30,503 nucleotides of DNA, taken from the NCBI GenBank assembly GCA_002352665.1, contig DEIV01000101.1, positions 1 to 30,503 of the forward strand. Direction: 5' to 3'. Below the pieces are notes generated by a model, which saw only the letters and a list, made by a program, of their open reading frames with translations, ran no database searches and was not told where the DNA came from. Each line of letters starts with the position of its first letter. Position 1 is the first letter of the stretch. Both the position numbers and the translations under genes were made by a program. The stretch is from Flavobacteriaceae bacterium UBA2765 (lineage in GTDB: Bacteria; Bacteroidota; Bacteroidia; Flavobacteriales; Flavobacteriaceae). This document shows positions 1 through 8,540 of this stretch, one piece after another.

Positions 1-306
1 AAAGGAAAGTAATAAACTAAAAAGAAGAGCATATAAAAATCCGTCAACCTGAAATCCGTCAATTAATTTACCGGCCAGTAATATAATGATAGCATTAATT
101 ACAAATAAAAATAAACCTAAGGTAATAATTGTGATGGGTAAGGTTAAGATTACCAGTATTGGTTTTACAAAAACACGTAATAATGCTAAAACTACGGCTA
201 CAATGATGGCGGTGCTATAAGATGCTACACCAATGCCAGGTAAAATTTTAGCAAGAACAATTACAGCAATTGCGGTTAGTAGCATTTTTAAAATTGTTTT
301 CATCAT
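1..306 (-). CDS. phage holin family (four-TM) membrane protein, partial
   Basis: An open frame runs leftward from ATG codons at 306 and 303 to the window edge without a stop, giving about 102 residues of the N-terminal part. The translation is almost entirely hydrophobic: an N-terminal helix, a short loop (LPGIGVASY), a second helix followed by a basic turn (LLRVFVKPI), a third helix with LTLPITIITLG, then GKLIDGFQVDGF and the start of a fourth helix. This pattern matches the YvlD/'phage holin family' small membrane proteins (four-TM superfamily), common as lone chromosomal genes in Flavobacteriaceae. Despite the name, these are generally not phage lysis genes and their role is unknown. The gene is separated from the hydrolase by 52 bp on the same strand, so co-transcription is possible. 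The C-terminus lies outside the window. Confidence 0.8.
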   Translation of the reverse strand, partial: MMKTILKMLLTAIAVIVLAKILPGIGVASYSTAIIVAVVLALLRVFVKPILVILTLPITIITLGLFLFVINAIIILLAGKLIDGFQVDGFLYALLFSLLLSF

Positions 307-358
307 TTATAAATTTTTAAAGATTCAATATTAAAAGATGTCAATTTACATGCCAAAT

Positions 359-1126
359 TTATACTTGTAAAAATTGAACAACATAATTGTAAAAATCATT
401 AGGATTTTCGGCATGTAGCCAATGACCTGCATTTTTGACAGTACTAATTGTTGCTTTAGGAAAATGGGCATTTATTAATGGTAAATCTTCATCAATGATA
501 TAACCGGAATTTTCTCCTTTTAAAAATAGGGTTGCTTTATCAAATACGGTTAATGATGGCAATGCCACACCAATTTCATCAATATTTTCAATCAAACTAG
601 TTAGGTTAAACCTAAATGCCAATTCATCTTTATTTTTCCAAAATATATTTTTGAGTAGAAATTGGCGAATACTCGACTCAGAAATAAAATTTTTTAAAAC
701 TTCTTCTGCCTCATTTCTGGTGCTAAGTTTTGAAAAATCTATTGCACTTAACCCTTCTAAAATAAGGTCATGATGCCTTGGGTAAAATTTGGGAGCAATA
801 TCTGCTACAATCAATTTTTTAACCATTTCAGGATATGTAACAGCAAATAGCATTGCTGTTTTTCCACCCATAGAATGCCCTAATAAATGAACAGCTTTGA
901 GTTGATAATGATTGATATACTTAAAAAGGTCAGTTACTAAAACTTCATAATTAAATTCATCGGCATGAAAACTTCTCCCATGATTACGTTGGTCTATAAG
1001 ATGGACTTCATATTTTTCGGCAAACTTATTTCCAAGTGTTTTCCAATTATCGCTCATGCCAAAAAAACCATGAAGTATCAATAACGGTTCTCCTTTGCCA
1101 ATTATTTTAGAATAAAGTAAATCCAT
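359..1126 (-). CDS. alpha/beta hydrolase, YbfF-type esterase
   Basis: This 255-residue protein has the alpha/beta hydrolase fold. The oxyanion-hole segment LHGFFG is at residues 18-23, DQRNHGRS at 45-52, the nucleophile elbow GHSMGG puts the catalytic Ser at 85, and the catalytic His is probably H235 in AGHWLHAENP. The length, the DNW motif after the oxyanion loop and the NHGRS motif resemble the YbfF/ABHD11 acyl-esterase branch. No signal peptide is seen, so it should be cytoplasmic. Its ATG overlaps the last base of the pdxJ stop codon (TAATG), so the two genes are translationally coupled. Physiological substrate is unknown; short-chain acyl esters or acyl-CoA are typical for the family. 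Confidence 0.88.
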   Translation of the reverse strand: MDLLYSKIIGKGEPLLILHGFFGMSDNWKTLGNKFAEKYEVHLIDQRNHGRSFHADEFNYEVLVTDLFKYINHYQLKAVHLLGHSMGGKTAMLFAVTYPEMVKKLIVADIAPKFYPRHHDLILEGLSAIDFSKLSTRNEAEEVLKNFISESSIRQFLLKNIFWKNKDELAFRFNLTSLIENIDEIGVALPSLTVFDKATLFLKGENSGYIIDEDLPLINAHFPKATISTVKNAGHWLHAENPNDFYNYVVQFLQV

Positions 1127-1839
1127 TATTGAAGTTTATGTAAATACATATTGATTACATTTTCCAGTCCGAGATATAAAGATTCAGCAATTAAGGCATG
1201 ACCAATAGAAACTTCTAATAAGTTAGGTATGTTTTCCGCAAAGAATTTGATATTGTCTAAACTTAAATCATGTCCGGCATTAATGCCCAATCCCAAACTA
1301 TTTGCCAAAGCAGCACTTTCTATATATGGTTCAATAGCTTTTTTATTACCCATTGCATATTGCGAAGCAAAATTTTCAGTATAGAGTTCAATTCTATCCG
1401 CTCCTGTTTTTGGAGTTGCTTCAATCAATGATAAGTTTGGATCTATAAATATGGATGTTCTAATATCATTTCTTTTAAATTCAGCAATTACTTCTGTTAA
1501 GAAATTTAGATGTTTTATAGTGTCCCATCCGGCATTAGACGTAATGGCGTCTATGGCATCGGGAACCAAAGTAACCTGAGTAGGTTTTACCGCTAAGACC
1601 AAATCAATAAAATTTTTAATAGGGTTGCCTTCAATATTATACTCAGTAGTGATTATAGGTTTTAAATTGAAGGCATCTTTATATTTAATATGTCTTTCAT
1701 CCGGTCTGGGGTGTATGGTAATGCCTTGTGCACCAAACTCTTGAATATCTACTGCAACTTGAACTAAATCTGGAGTGTTTCCACCTCTTGAATTTCTTAA
1801 AGTGGCAATTTTATTGATATTTACGCTTAATTTTGTCAT
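1126..1839 (-). CDS. pdxJ: pyridoxine 5'-phosphate synthase
   Basis: PdxJ condenses 1-deoxy-D-xylulose 5-phosphate with 3-amino-2-oxopropyl phosphate to form pyridoxine 5'-phosphate, the last ring-forming step of DXP-dependent vitamin B6 synthesis in the cytoplasm. The 237-residue length is normal. Family motifs are clear: VNINKIATLRNSRGG at residues 6-20, GITIHPRPDERHI at 39-51 with the active-site H43, R45 and H50, and the C-terminal GLGINAGHDLSLDN and EVSIGHALIAESL phosphate-binding segments. The ATG at 1839 follows a -7-like box on the minus strand at 1886-1879, so pdxJ probably leads a pdxJ-hydrolase pair. It diverges from the CBS-domain gene. Confidence 0.96.
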   Translation of the reverse strand: MTKLSVNINKIATLRNSRGGNTPDLVQVAVDIQEFGAQGITIHPRPDERHIKYKDAFNLKPIITTEYNIEGNPIKNFIDLVLAVKPTQVTLVPDAIDAITSNAGWDTIKHLNFLTEVIAEFKRNDIRTSIFIDPNLSLIEATPKTGADRIELYTENFASQYAMGNKKAIEPYIESAALANSLGLGINAGHDLSLDNIKFFAENIPNLLEVSIGHALIAESLYLGLENVINMYLHKLQ

Positions 1840-1878
1840 TTATTTTTTTATTTTAACAATCATTAAAATATACAAAAA

Positions 1879-1886
1879 CAAAATTA
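1879..1886 (-). promoter_or_regulatory. -7 promoter box of pdxJ
   Basis: The minus strand reads TAATTTTG, a full match to the Bacteroidetes -7 consensus TAnnTTTG, about 40 nt before the pdxJ ATG. No convincing -33 TTG was found, so the call rests on the -7 box and its position. Confidence 0.5.
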
Positions 1887-1926
1887 GTGTATTTGTAGTT
1901 TAATTTTAGTTATTTTGTAGGATATT

Positions 1927-2586
1927 ATGCAAACAACAGATTACATTTCTAAAGATATAAAACCATTATTAGCTTCTGATAAAATCAGTAAAGCAAAAGG
2001 TTTATTTAATCAACTTACTTTTACACATTTACCTGTAATTGAAAAAGGATTGTTTTTAGGTTCAATAGCCGAAAATGATCTACAAGCTATAGTTGAAAAT
2101 GATAAAATGTTATCGGAGAGTAGCTATTTATTTCAATCCTTTTTTGCTTTTGATAACACCAATTGGTTTGAATTATTGAAATTATTTGCTTTAAATGATG
2201 CAAATATAATTCCGGTCATTACTAAAAAACATAAGTACTTGGGGTATTATGAATTAACGGATGTTTTACATATTTTTAATAGCACACCATTTTTAAATCA
2301 AAGCGGAGCCATGTTGGTAGTCTCAAAAGGAGTTTCTGAATATTCTTTTAGTGAAATATCTCAAATTATTGAATCTAATAATGCAAAATTGTTAGGAGCT
2401 TTTATTTCAAATAGCGATGATGAAAATGTTGAAATAACAATAAAAATTAGCGATCATGATTTAAATAATACCATTCAAACTTTTAGAAGATATAATTATA
2501 CCATTTTAACTGGTTTCCATGTTGATGAATATCTAAACACCTTAAAAGAAAGGTCAGATTATCTTCAAAAATATTTAGACATATAG
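1927..2586 (+). CDS. CBS domain-containing protein
   Basis: This is a 219-residue soluble protein with a pair of CBS motifs in the first ~125 residues (DYISKDIKPLLASDKISKA, then LPVIEKGLFLGSIAENDL, and IIPVITKKHKYLGYYELTDVL). CBS pairs (Bateman modules) usually bind adenosyl nucleotides and sense energy status. The C-terminal ~85 residues (MLVVSKGVSEYSFSEISQIIESNNAKLLG... VEITIKIS...) have the alternating beta-alpha-beta pattern of an ACT-like domain. This CBS gene immediately before nadK is a common flavobacterial arrangement; the gap to nadK is 18 bp, suggesting co-transcription. A nucleotide-sensing role next to NAD kinase is attractive but is inference only. No signal peptide or membrane segment is visible. 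Confidence 0.85.
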   Translation: MQTTDYISKDIKPLLASDKISKAKGLFNQLTFTHLPVIEKGLFLGSIAENDLQAIVENDKMLSESSYLFQSFFAFDNTNWFELLKLFALNDANIIPVITKKHKYLGYYELTDVLHIFNSTPFLNQSGAMLVVSKGVSEYSFSEISQIIESNNAKLLGAFISNSDDENVEITIKISDHDLNNTIQTFRRYNYTILTGFHVDEYLNTLKERSDYLQKYLDI

Positions 2587-2604
2587 CCAATAAAAAATTT
2601 AAGA

Positions 2605-3489
2605 ATGAAAGTAGGTATTTACGGACAATATTATAAAGGAGAGGCTATTAGTTATATAGAAATATTACTAAAAACACTTGCAGAAAAAGATATTGAAGTT
2701 TTTATTGAAGAAAATTTTTACGATCTTATTAAAATAAATAATTTTCCCGAAAAAGAATATCAAACTTTTGGTGATTACACTGATCTGGACAATTCATTTG
2801 AAGTTATGCTTACGGTGGGTGGTGATGGTACTTTTTTAAGAGCCGTTACATTTGTTAGAGATTTAGATATACCCATATTAGGTATAAATATTGGCCGTTT
2901 GGGATTTTTGGCAACCGTTCAAAAAGAGAATATATCTGAAGCTATTGATTTATTGATAACAAAACAATATAAAATAAATGAAAGGACCTTGTTAGCGGTT
3001 ACTAGTAATAAAAAAAATGAAGACCTGTCTGAAATAAATTTTGCATTGAATGAAATTGCAGTAAGTAGAAGAAATACAACGTCTATGATTACTGTAGAAA
3101 CCTATTTAAATGATGAATATTTAACTTCTTATTGGGCAGACGGTTTGATAATAGCTACGCCAACAGGTTCAACAGGATATTCTTTGAGTTGCGGAGGTCC
3201 TGTAATCACACCCAATACTAAAAGTTTGGCTATAACACCTATAGCTCCGCATAATTTGAATGCCAGACCGCTTATTATTCCTGATGATACACAAATAAAA
3301 ATTAAGGTTATTGCCAGAGAAAAACAGGCCTTGTTATCATTAGACTCTCGTACAACTACAATAGAGAGTAATTCGGAAGTTTTTATTAAAAAAGCCGATT
3401 TTTCTTTAAAAACTATTCAATTGAGTCAACAAACCTTCTTTAAAACCTTACGTGAAAAATTGTTATGGGGTGAAGATAAACGTAATTAA
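2605..3489 (+). CDS. nadK: NAD kinase
   Basis: NadK phosphorylates NAD to NADP using ATP or polyphosphate and is the only route to NADP in most bacteria. The 294-residue protein carries the GGDGT signature at residues 72-76 with catalytic Asp74, followed by FLRA, the LGINIGRLGFLA segment, the NE motif near residue 148 (LNEIAVSRR), and the glycine-rich DGLIIATPTGSTGYSLS that forms the nucleotide site. The C-terminal beta domain (PHNLNARPLIIPDD) is complete. The product is cytoplasmic. The gene follows the CBS gene by 18 bp and precedes the envelope cluster after a 140-bp spacer. Confidence 0.97.
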   Translation: MKVGIYGQYYKGEAISYIEILLKTLAEKDIEVFIEENFYDLIKINNFPEKEYQTFGDYTDLDNSFEVMLTVGGDGTFLRAVTFVRDLDIPILGINIGRLGFLATVQKENISEAIDLLITKQYKINERTLLAVTSNKKNEDLSEINFALNEIAVSRRNTTSMITVETYLNDEYLTSYWADGLIIATPTGSTGYSLSCGGPVITPNTKSLAITPIAPHNLNARPLIIPDDTQIKIKVIAREKQALLSLDSRTTTIESNSEVFIKKADFSLKTIQLSQQTFFKTLREKLLWGEDKRN

Positions 3490-3606
3490 TAATACTTATT
3501 TTAACATTATATTATTATAACTTAATTGACTTTATGACAATATTTTACTATTAAAACTGTTTATCAAAAAAGAGGATGTAATCCTTTTAAAATTAATAGA
3601 TTTAAT

Positions 3607-3614
3607 TATATTTG
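3607..3614 (+). promoter_or_regulatory. -7 promoter box of the DUF6089-uppS-bamA cluster
   Basis: TATATTTG matches TAnnTTTG exactly and is followed by C. It ends only 15 nt before the chosen ATG at 3630, so the 5' UTR would be under 10 nt. An upstream in-frame start at 3612 would overlap this box, which supports the ATG at 3630. Confidence 0.55.
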
Positions 3615-3629
3615 CAAACATTTTTAAAG

Positions 3630-4307
3630 ATGAAAAAACAGCTTTTAATTTACATATTTATTTTAGTATCAAGTTTCTCATCTGCACAGTTATATGAAGC
3701 TGGTGTTTTTCTTGGTGGTAGTAACTATATTGGCGATGTGGGTTCAGAGTTTTATATCCAACCAAACAGAATTGCTGTGGGGGCTATTGCCAAATTCAAT
3801 TTTACCCCCAGAATTACTTTTAGAGCTACAGGTTTATACACAAGGCTTCATGATGATGACTCCAGATCACAGAGTAATTTTAGAAGAAATAGGGTTCCTC
3901 ATATGCAATTTAGAAATTCTATTTTAGAAGGTGCCTTAGGCGTTGAGTTTAGTTTTTTTAAATATAGTCTTTCAAAAACAGGTTTTGCCCAAACTCCCTA
4001 TATTATTGCACAAATTGGTGCTGTTAACTACAGTACAGTTTCGGTTGATGCTGAAAAAAAGAGAGTCACTTCACTAATTTTACCTATTGGTGTTGGGTAT
4101 AAAATGAAGTTGGCAGAAAATATTGGCATTGCTTTAGAAACGTCTTTTAGGTATACTTTTAAAGATGTAATAGATGGTAATAATCATGCCATTAATGACC
4201 CAAAATTTAATTTTGGTAATCCTAATAGTAATGATTGGTATGTATTTACTGGGATTACTGTTGTTTATGCATTTGGTAGACCGGGTTGTTATAGTGGTGC
4301 TTTTTAA
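3630..4307 (+). CDS. DUF6089 family outer-membrane-associated protein
   Basis: A 225-residue exported protein. The chosen ATG gives a textbook signal peptide, MKKQLLIYIFILVSSFSSAQ, with cleavage after SAQ; the in-frame start 18 bp upstream lies in the promoter box. The mature part is rich in alternating aromatic/glycine beta-strands (GVFLGGSNYIGDVG, ITFRATGLYTRL, LGVEFSFF, IGVGYKMKLAENIGIALETSFRYTFKDVIDG, YVFTGITVVYAF), typical of a small eight-stranded beta-barrel. DUF6089 proteins of this kind precede uppS and bamA throughout Flavobacteriaceae. The gene ends 6 bp before uppS, which implies one transcript and a probable role at the outer membrane, but the biochemical function is unknown. Confidence 0.87.
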   Translation: MKKQLLIYIFILVSSFSSAQLYEAGVFLGGSNYIGDVGSEFYIQPNRIAVGAIAKFNFTPRITFRATGLYTRLHDDDSRSQSNFRRNRVPHMQFRNSILEGALGVEFSFFKYSLSKTGFAQTPYIIAQIGAVNYSTVSVDAEKKRVTSLILPIGVGYKMKLAENIGIALETSFRYTFKDVIDGNNHAINDPKFNFGNPNSNDWYVFTGITVVYAFGRPGCYSGAF

Positions 4308-4313
4308 TGAATT

Positions 4314-5066
4314 ATGGATATAAAGACTCAAATTGATTCACATAGAATACCTAAGCATGTTGCTGTAATTATGGATGGCAATGGTCGTTGGGCCAAACAG
4401 AAAGGTATGCTAAGGATTTTTGGTCATCGTAAAGGAGTAAATGCTGTGAGAGAAACAGTAACTGCTGCTGCTGAAATAGGCGTAGAAGTACTTACTTTAT
4501 ATGCTTTTTCAACTGAAAATTGGAATAGGCCTAAAACGGAGATAAAAGCTTTAATGAATATTTTAGTAAGTTCTCTAAGAAACGAAATGAATCTTTTTCA
4601 AGAAAAAGATATTAATTTGCAAACAATAGGTACCACCGAGAATCTACCTAAAAAAGCTCAAAAACAATTAAAAGAAGTCATAGAATTAACAAAAAAAAAC
4701 ACCTCCATGGTGCTAAATTTGGCTTTAAGTTATGGTTCTAGAGAAGAAATTGTTAATACAATCAAAAATATTTCTAAAAAAGTTGTTAATAAGGAACTTT
4801 TAATAGAAGAAATTAATGAAAAAGTTATAAATAATCATTTATATACATTTACTTTGCCCGACGTTGATTTTTTGATACGTACCAGCGGTGAAAAACGCAT
4901 CAGTAATTTTTTATTATGGCAAATAGCTTATGCCGAATTGTACTTTACAGATGTGCTATGGCCAGATTTTAGAAAAGAAGATTTTTTTAAAGCAATTTTA
5001 GAATATCAACATCGAGAAAGACGCTTTGGAAAAATTAGTGAACAAATTAAAAATGATAATGATTAA
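4314..5066 (+). CDS. uppS: isoprenyl transferase (undecaprenyl diphosphate synthase)
   Basis: UppS is a cis-prenyltransferase that adds isopentenyl diphosphate units to farnesyl diphosphate to make the C55 lipid carrier for peptidoglycan and surface polysaccharides. The 250-residue protein shows the signature HVAVIMDGNGRWAK with catalytic Asp21 and the GNGRW loop, GHRKG at 37-41, FSTENW in the substrate groove, and the C-terminal RTSGEKRISNFLLWQ / YAELYF motifs. It acts at the cytoplasmic membrane face. It starts 6 bp after the DUF6089 gene and overlaps the start of bamA by several bases, consistent with tight translational coupling in an envelope-biogenesis operon. Confidence 0.97.
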   Translation: MDIKTQIDSHRIPKHVAVIMDGNGRWAKQKGMLRIFGHRKGVNAVRETVTAAAEIGVEVLTLYAFSTENWNRPKTEIKALMNILVSSLRNEMNLFQEKDINLQTIGTTENLPKKAQKQLKEVIELTKKNTSMVLNLALSYGSREEIVNTIKNISKKVVNKELLIEEINEKVINNHLYTFTLPDVDFLIRTSGEKRISNFLLWQIAYAELYFTDVLWPDFRKEDFFKAILEYQHRERRFGKISEQIKNDND

Positions 5067-7656
5067 ATTAAAGGTCAACCCCTTACTTTTGGTATTTGCG
5101 TTTATAACATTACTAAGTAACGCCCAAGATGTAACCCCTACAGCATTTAAATCGAACGATAGCATTGCTTCATCCATAGATAGTTTAATTAAACCCGTTG
5201 TTGATACAATTCCTCAAAAGAAAATAGCATTAAGTGATGTTAATTTCAGAAAAGTTGACACTTATACGCTTGGAGGTATTTCTATTGTTGGAAATCAACA
5301 ATTTACTGATCAGTCTATTACTATTTTTTCAGAATTGGTAGTTGGCCAACCTATAAAAATACCCGGTGATAAATTAACAGCCTCCATTAAAAAATTATGG
5401 AATTCTAAACTATTTAGTAATGTTGATGTATACGTTACTAAGATTGATGAAAAAGTTATTTATCTTGAATTTGAAGTAAATGAGCTTTCAAAAATAAGTA
5501 ATGTAACAATAGAAGGAGTAAAAAAAAATAAGGGAGAAGAACTCATAAAAGAAACTGAGTTTAAAAAAGGAGCAATGCTCACTGAAAATTTGCTTACAAC
5601 TACAAAGAATTATATAAAAAAGAAGTATGTAGATAAGGGTTTTCTAAAGACAAAGGTTACTATCAATACCAAAATAGATACCACCAATAACAATGCTGAA
5701 AAGGCATTAGTTGTAATAGATAAAGGCAGTAAAATTAAAATTAAAAATTTACGCTTTCACGGTAACGAAAAATTTCAAGATAAACGTTTAAAGAAATTTC
5801 TTAAAAAAACAAAGCAAAAAAACATTTTGCATATTTTAAAACCTTCTAAATATATTGAAGAAGAATATAATAATGATCTAGAAAAATTAGTAGAAAAGTA
5901 TCAAGAAAAGGGGTATAGAGATGCGCAGGTATTAAAAGATTCTATTTCATGGAATGATGACAATACAATTAACTTAGATATTACGGTTAATGAAGGCAGT
6001 AAATATTATTTTGGCGATATTGAATATCTAGGAAATACGGTCTATTCTGATACAATTTTAACTCAATTTTTAGGATTAAGCAAGGGTGATGTTTATAACG
6101 GCAAGTTATTGAATGAGCGTATAAAAGGAGATGGTTCACCTGATTCTCAGGATATTACCAACTTTTATTTAAATAACGGATATTTATTTTCTAGCGTAAT
6201 ACCGGTAGAGACCAAAGTAGAGAATGATACCATTAATATTCAAATAAGAATTAGAGAAGATGAACCGGCTACCATTAGAAAAATTACGTTAGTAGGGAAC
6301 GAGGTTACAAATGACCACGTACTTTTAAGAGAAATGCGTACTATGCCAGGCAGTTTATTTAGTAGAGAAGATATTATTCGAACTATTAGAGAGGTTGGGC
6401 AAATGCCTTTTATTGATGCAGAAAGTATAGTACCAGATGTACAACCAAATTATGCGGATAAAACAGTAGATATTGAATATAGTATCGTTGAAAAAGGAGC
6501 GAGTCAAATTGAATTACAAGGTGGTTTTGGAGGTAATACTTTTATCGGTACTTTAGGATTGTCTTTTAGTAATTTCTCGATTAAAAACATTTTTAATGGT
6601 AAAGAGTATAAACCAGTTCCTAGAGGAGATGGACAAAGTGTATCATTAAGGGCACAAGCGAGTAGATTTTCAAATTCTTATAGCTTGTCATTTACTGAAC
6701 CTTGGTTTGGCGGTAAAAAACCAAAATCTTTATCTTTTTCGGTTTTCAGTTCTAGTCAATTTAGTTTTGATTTCCAAAATAATCGGGTGGATAAAAATCA
6801 AAAATTAAATATTATTGGTGCCACTTTGGGATTGAGTCAACGTTTAAAATGGCCTGATGATTACTTTACTTTATCAACAGCTATTAGTTATCAACGTTTT
6901 AATTTAGATAATTTTTTCTTAGGTACTTTTGGTTTTAACAATGGCATTTCTAATAATTTATCTTTAAATGTGAATTTTGGTAGAAATTCAGCTGGGCACA
7001 ATCCAATATTCCCTACCTTAGGGTCAACATTTAATGTTGGTGTAAAAGTAACACCGCCATATTCATTGTTTAATGATAAAGATTATACTAATCTAGATTC
7101 AAATGAAAGATTTAAATTATTAGAGTATTATAAACTTAATTTTGGAGGTAAATGGTATAGTAAAATTATGGGTAAACCTCAACACGAATTGGTGTTGATG
7201 TCTAATGTTGAATTTGGCTTTTTAGGTGCTTATAATAATGATTTGGGTATATCACCTTTTGAGCGATTTTATGTAGGAGGAGATGGATTGGCATCAGGGC
7301 AATTTGATGGCAGACAAACGGTAGGTTTACGTGGATATGATAATAACAGTTTGTCTTCTAATTCTGGAGGTACAATATATAATAAATTTGCCTTAGAATT
7401 AAGATATCCCATCACTTTAAAACCAACAGCTTCAATCTATATACTTGGGTTTTTAGAAGCAGGTAATTCTTATGATGATTTCGAAAATTTTGACCCATTT
7501 TCTTTAAAAAGATCAGCAGGAGTAGGCCTTAGAATATTTATGCCGGCATTTGGCCTGCTAGGCATTGATTTTGGTCATGGATTTGATGATATACCAGGTG
7601 TACCCGGCGTAAAATCAGGTTGGCAACCACATTTTATTATTGGTCAACAGTTCTAA
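5059..7656 (+). CDS. bamA: outer membrane protein assembly factor BamA
   Basis: BamA is the Omp85-family core of the machine that folds beta-barrel proteins into the outer membrane. Starting at the ATG at 5059, or two codons earlier at 5053, gives a signal peptide (MIKLKVNPLLLVFAFITLLSNAQ) and about 865 residues. Five POTRA-like repeats can be traced by their 'hydrophobic-x-GN' strands: SIVGNQQF, NVTIEGVKKN, LRFHGNEKF, IEYLGNTVY and ITLVGNEVT. The C-terminal ~390 residues are the beta-barrel (surface-antigen domain), including FTEPWF, the GGDGLASGQFDGRQTVGLRGY segment and a terminal phenylalanine. The start overlaps the uppS stop. A longer start at 5026 would add a charged leader and is less likely. 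Slightly longer than proteobacterial BamA, as is usual in this phylum. Confidence 0.95.
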   Translation: MIKLKVNPLLLVFAFITLLSNAQDVTPTAFKSNDSIASSIDSLIKPVVDTIPQKKIALSDVNFRKVDTYTLGGISIVGNQQFTDQSITIFSELVVGQPIKIPGDKLTASIKKLWNSKLFSNVDVYVTKIDEKVIYLEFEVNELSKISNVTIEGVKKNKGEELIKETEFKKGAMLTENLLTTTKNYIKKKYVDKGFLKTKVTINTKIDTTNNNAEKALVVIDKGSKIKIKNLRFHGNEKFQDKRLKKFLKKTKQKNILHILKPSKYIEEEYNNDLEKLVEKYQEKGYRDAQVLKDSISWNDDNTINLDITVNEGSKYYFGDIEYLGNTVYSDTILTQFLGLSKGDVYNGKLLNERIKGDGSPDSQDITNFYLNNGYLFSSVIPVETKVENDTINIQIRIREDEPATIRKITLVGNEVTNDHVLLREMRTMPGSLFSREDIIRTIREVGQMPFIDAESIVPDVQPNYADKTVDIEYSIVEKGASQIELQGGFGGNTFIGTLGLSFSNFSIKNIFNGKEYKPVPRGDGQSVSLRAQASRFSNSYSLSFTEPWFGGKKPKSLSFSVFSSSQFSFDFQNNRVDKNQKLNIIGATLGLSQRLKWPDDYFTLSTAISYQRFNLDNFFLGTFGFNNGISNNLSLNVNFGRNSAGHNPIFPTLGSTFNVGVKVTPPYSLFNDKDYTNLDSNERFKLLEYYKLNFGGKWYSKIMGKPQHELVLMSNVEFGFLGAYNNDLGISPFERFYVGGDGLASGQFDGRQTVGLRGYDNNSLSSNSGGTIYNKFALELRYPITLKPTASIYILGFLEAGNSYDDFENFDPFSLKRSAGVGLRIFMPAFGLLGIDFGHGFDDIPGVPGVKSGWQPHFIIGQQF

Positions 7657-7666
7657 ACAAAATTAG

Positions 7667-7674
7667 TACATTTG
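7667..7674 (+). promoter_or_regulatory. -7 promoter box upstream of the ompH pair
   Basis: TACATTTG, followed by C, matches TAnnTTTG exactly, 49 nt before the ATG of the first ompH gene. It lies just after the bamA stop and could start a separate transcript for the two periplasmic chaperones. A second promoter-like sequence (TTGGCACG, 7690-7697) follows it. Confidence 0.5.
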
Positions 7675-7722
7675 CATAAAATTTTTACTTTGGCACGGTT
7701 TTTTCTAAATACACATTGCATT

Positions 7723-8529
7723 ATGATACGTAAAGTAATATTCATATTAACATTATTTATAAGTACTGTATTGGTGGCTCAGAAACCACAAAAAATAGCT
7801 TATATAGATATGCAATACATTTTAGAAAATGTACCTGAATATACAGATGCTGAATCTAGGCTTAAAAGTAAAATAACAACATGGCAACAAAAGTTAGATG
7901 TTATTAAAAGTGACGTTGAAGTAATGAAGATTGATTTAAGTAATGAAAAAGCTTTACTAACTGACGATTTAATTAAAGAACGTGAAGAAGATATAGAAAT
8001 TAGAGAATTGGATTTGAAAAATTTGCAAGCTGCTTATTTTGGCCCTGCAGGAGATTTGTTCATGTTACGTAAACAACTGGTAAAGCCTGTCCAAGATCAA
8101 ATTTATAATGCCATTCAAGAAATTGCAGTGCAAAAAAAATATGATATTGTTTTAGATAAATCTAGCGATTTGATCATGTTATATTCTAATAATAAATATG
8201 ATATCAGTGAACTGGTCTTAAATAAAATAGTTAAAGGAAGAAAAGTTAAGGCGGTTAAAGAAAAGAAAGAAGAAAGAATTATAGCAAAAGATGTAGCAGC
8301 AGATAAAGCGAAAGCGAAAGCTGAAGACAGACAGACAGCTAGGGATGCACTAAAAGAGAAAATAAGATTGCAAAATGAGGCTAAAGCCAAAAGGAGAGCA
8401 GAAATTAAAAAAGCGGCAGAAGAAAAACGCAAAAAACGTTTAGAGGAAATAGAGAATCGTAAAAAGGAGCAAGAAGAAAAAGTAAAAAAGGAACAAGAAA
8501 GTAAAAAAGAGAATAATAACAATAATTAA
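7723..8529 (+). CDS. OmpH/Skp family periplasmic chaperone with long charged tail
   Basis: The ATG at 7723 gives a signal peptide (MIRKVIFILTLFISTVLVAQ) and a 268-residue protein; an in-frame TTG at 7672 overlaps the promoter box and is rejected. Residues ~22-175 are a normal OmpH/Skp module: KIAYIDMQYILENVPEY, a long coiled-coil hairpin, and the closing KKYDIVLDKSSDLIMLYSNNKYDISELVL strand. Skp trimers hold unfolded outer membrane proteins in the periplasm for delivery to BamA, which is encoded just upstream. Unusually, about 90 extra residues follow, almost only K, E, A, R and N, ending in five Asn. They are predicted to be a continuous charged helix. The next ompH gene begins 11 bp later. 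Confidence 0.92.
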   Translation: MIRKVIFILTLFISTVLVAQKPQKIAYIDMQYILENVPEYTDAESRLKSKITTWQQKLDVIKSDVEVMKIDLSNEKALLTDDLIKEREEDIEIRELDLKNLQAAYFGPAGDLFMLRKQLVKPVQDQIYNAIQEIAVQKKYDIVLDKSSDLIMLYSNNKYDISELVLNKIVKGRKVKAVKEKKEERIIAKDVAADKAKAKAEDRQTARDALKEKIRLQNEAKAKRRAEIKKAAEEKRKKRLEEIENRKKEQEEKVKKEQESKKENNNNN

Positions 8530-8540
8530 TACTAAAACAA

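Noticed and set aside
1..306. Prophage remnant, suggested by the holin-like gene
   Set aside because: No other phage gene is nearby; this small membrane family is widespread in chromosomes and the name is misleading.
4134..4331. 65-codon minus-strand frame over the DUF6089/uppS junction
   Set aside because: It lies antisense to two well-supported genes and encodes a low-complexity Ile/Thr-rich sequence.
8115..8522. 135-codon minus-strand frame rich in Ser, Phe and Leu
   Set aside because: It is the antisense of the Lys/Glu-rich tail of the ompH gene; composition explains its openness and it has no family features.
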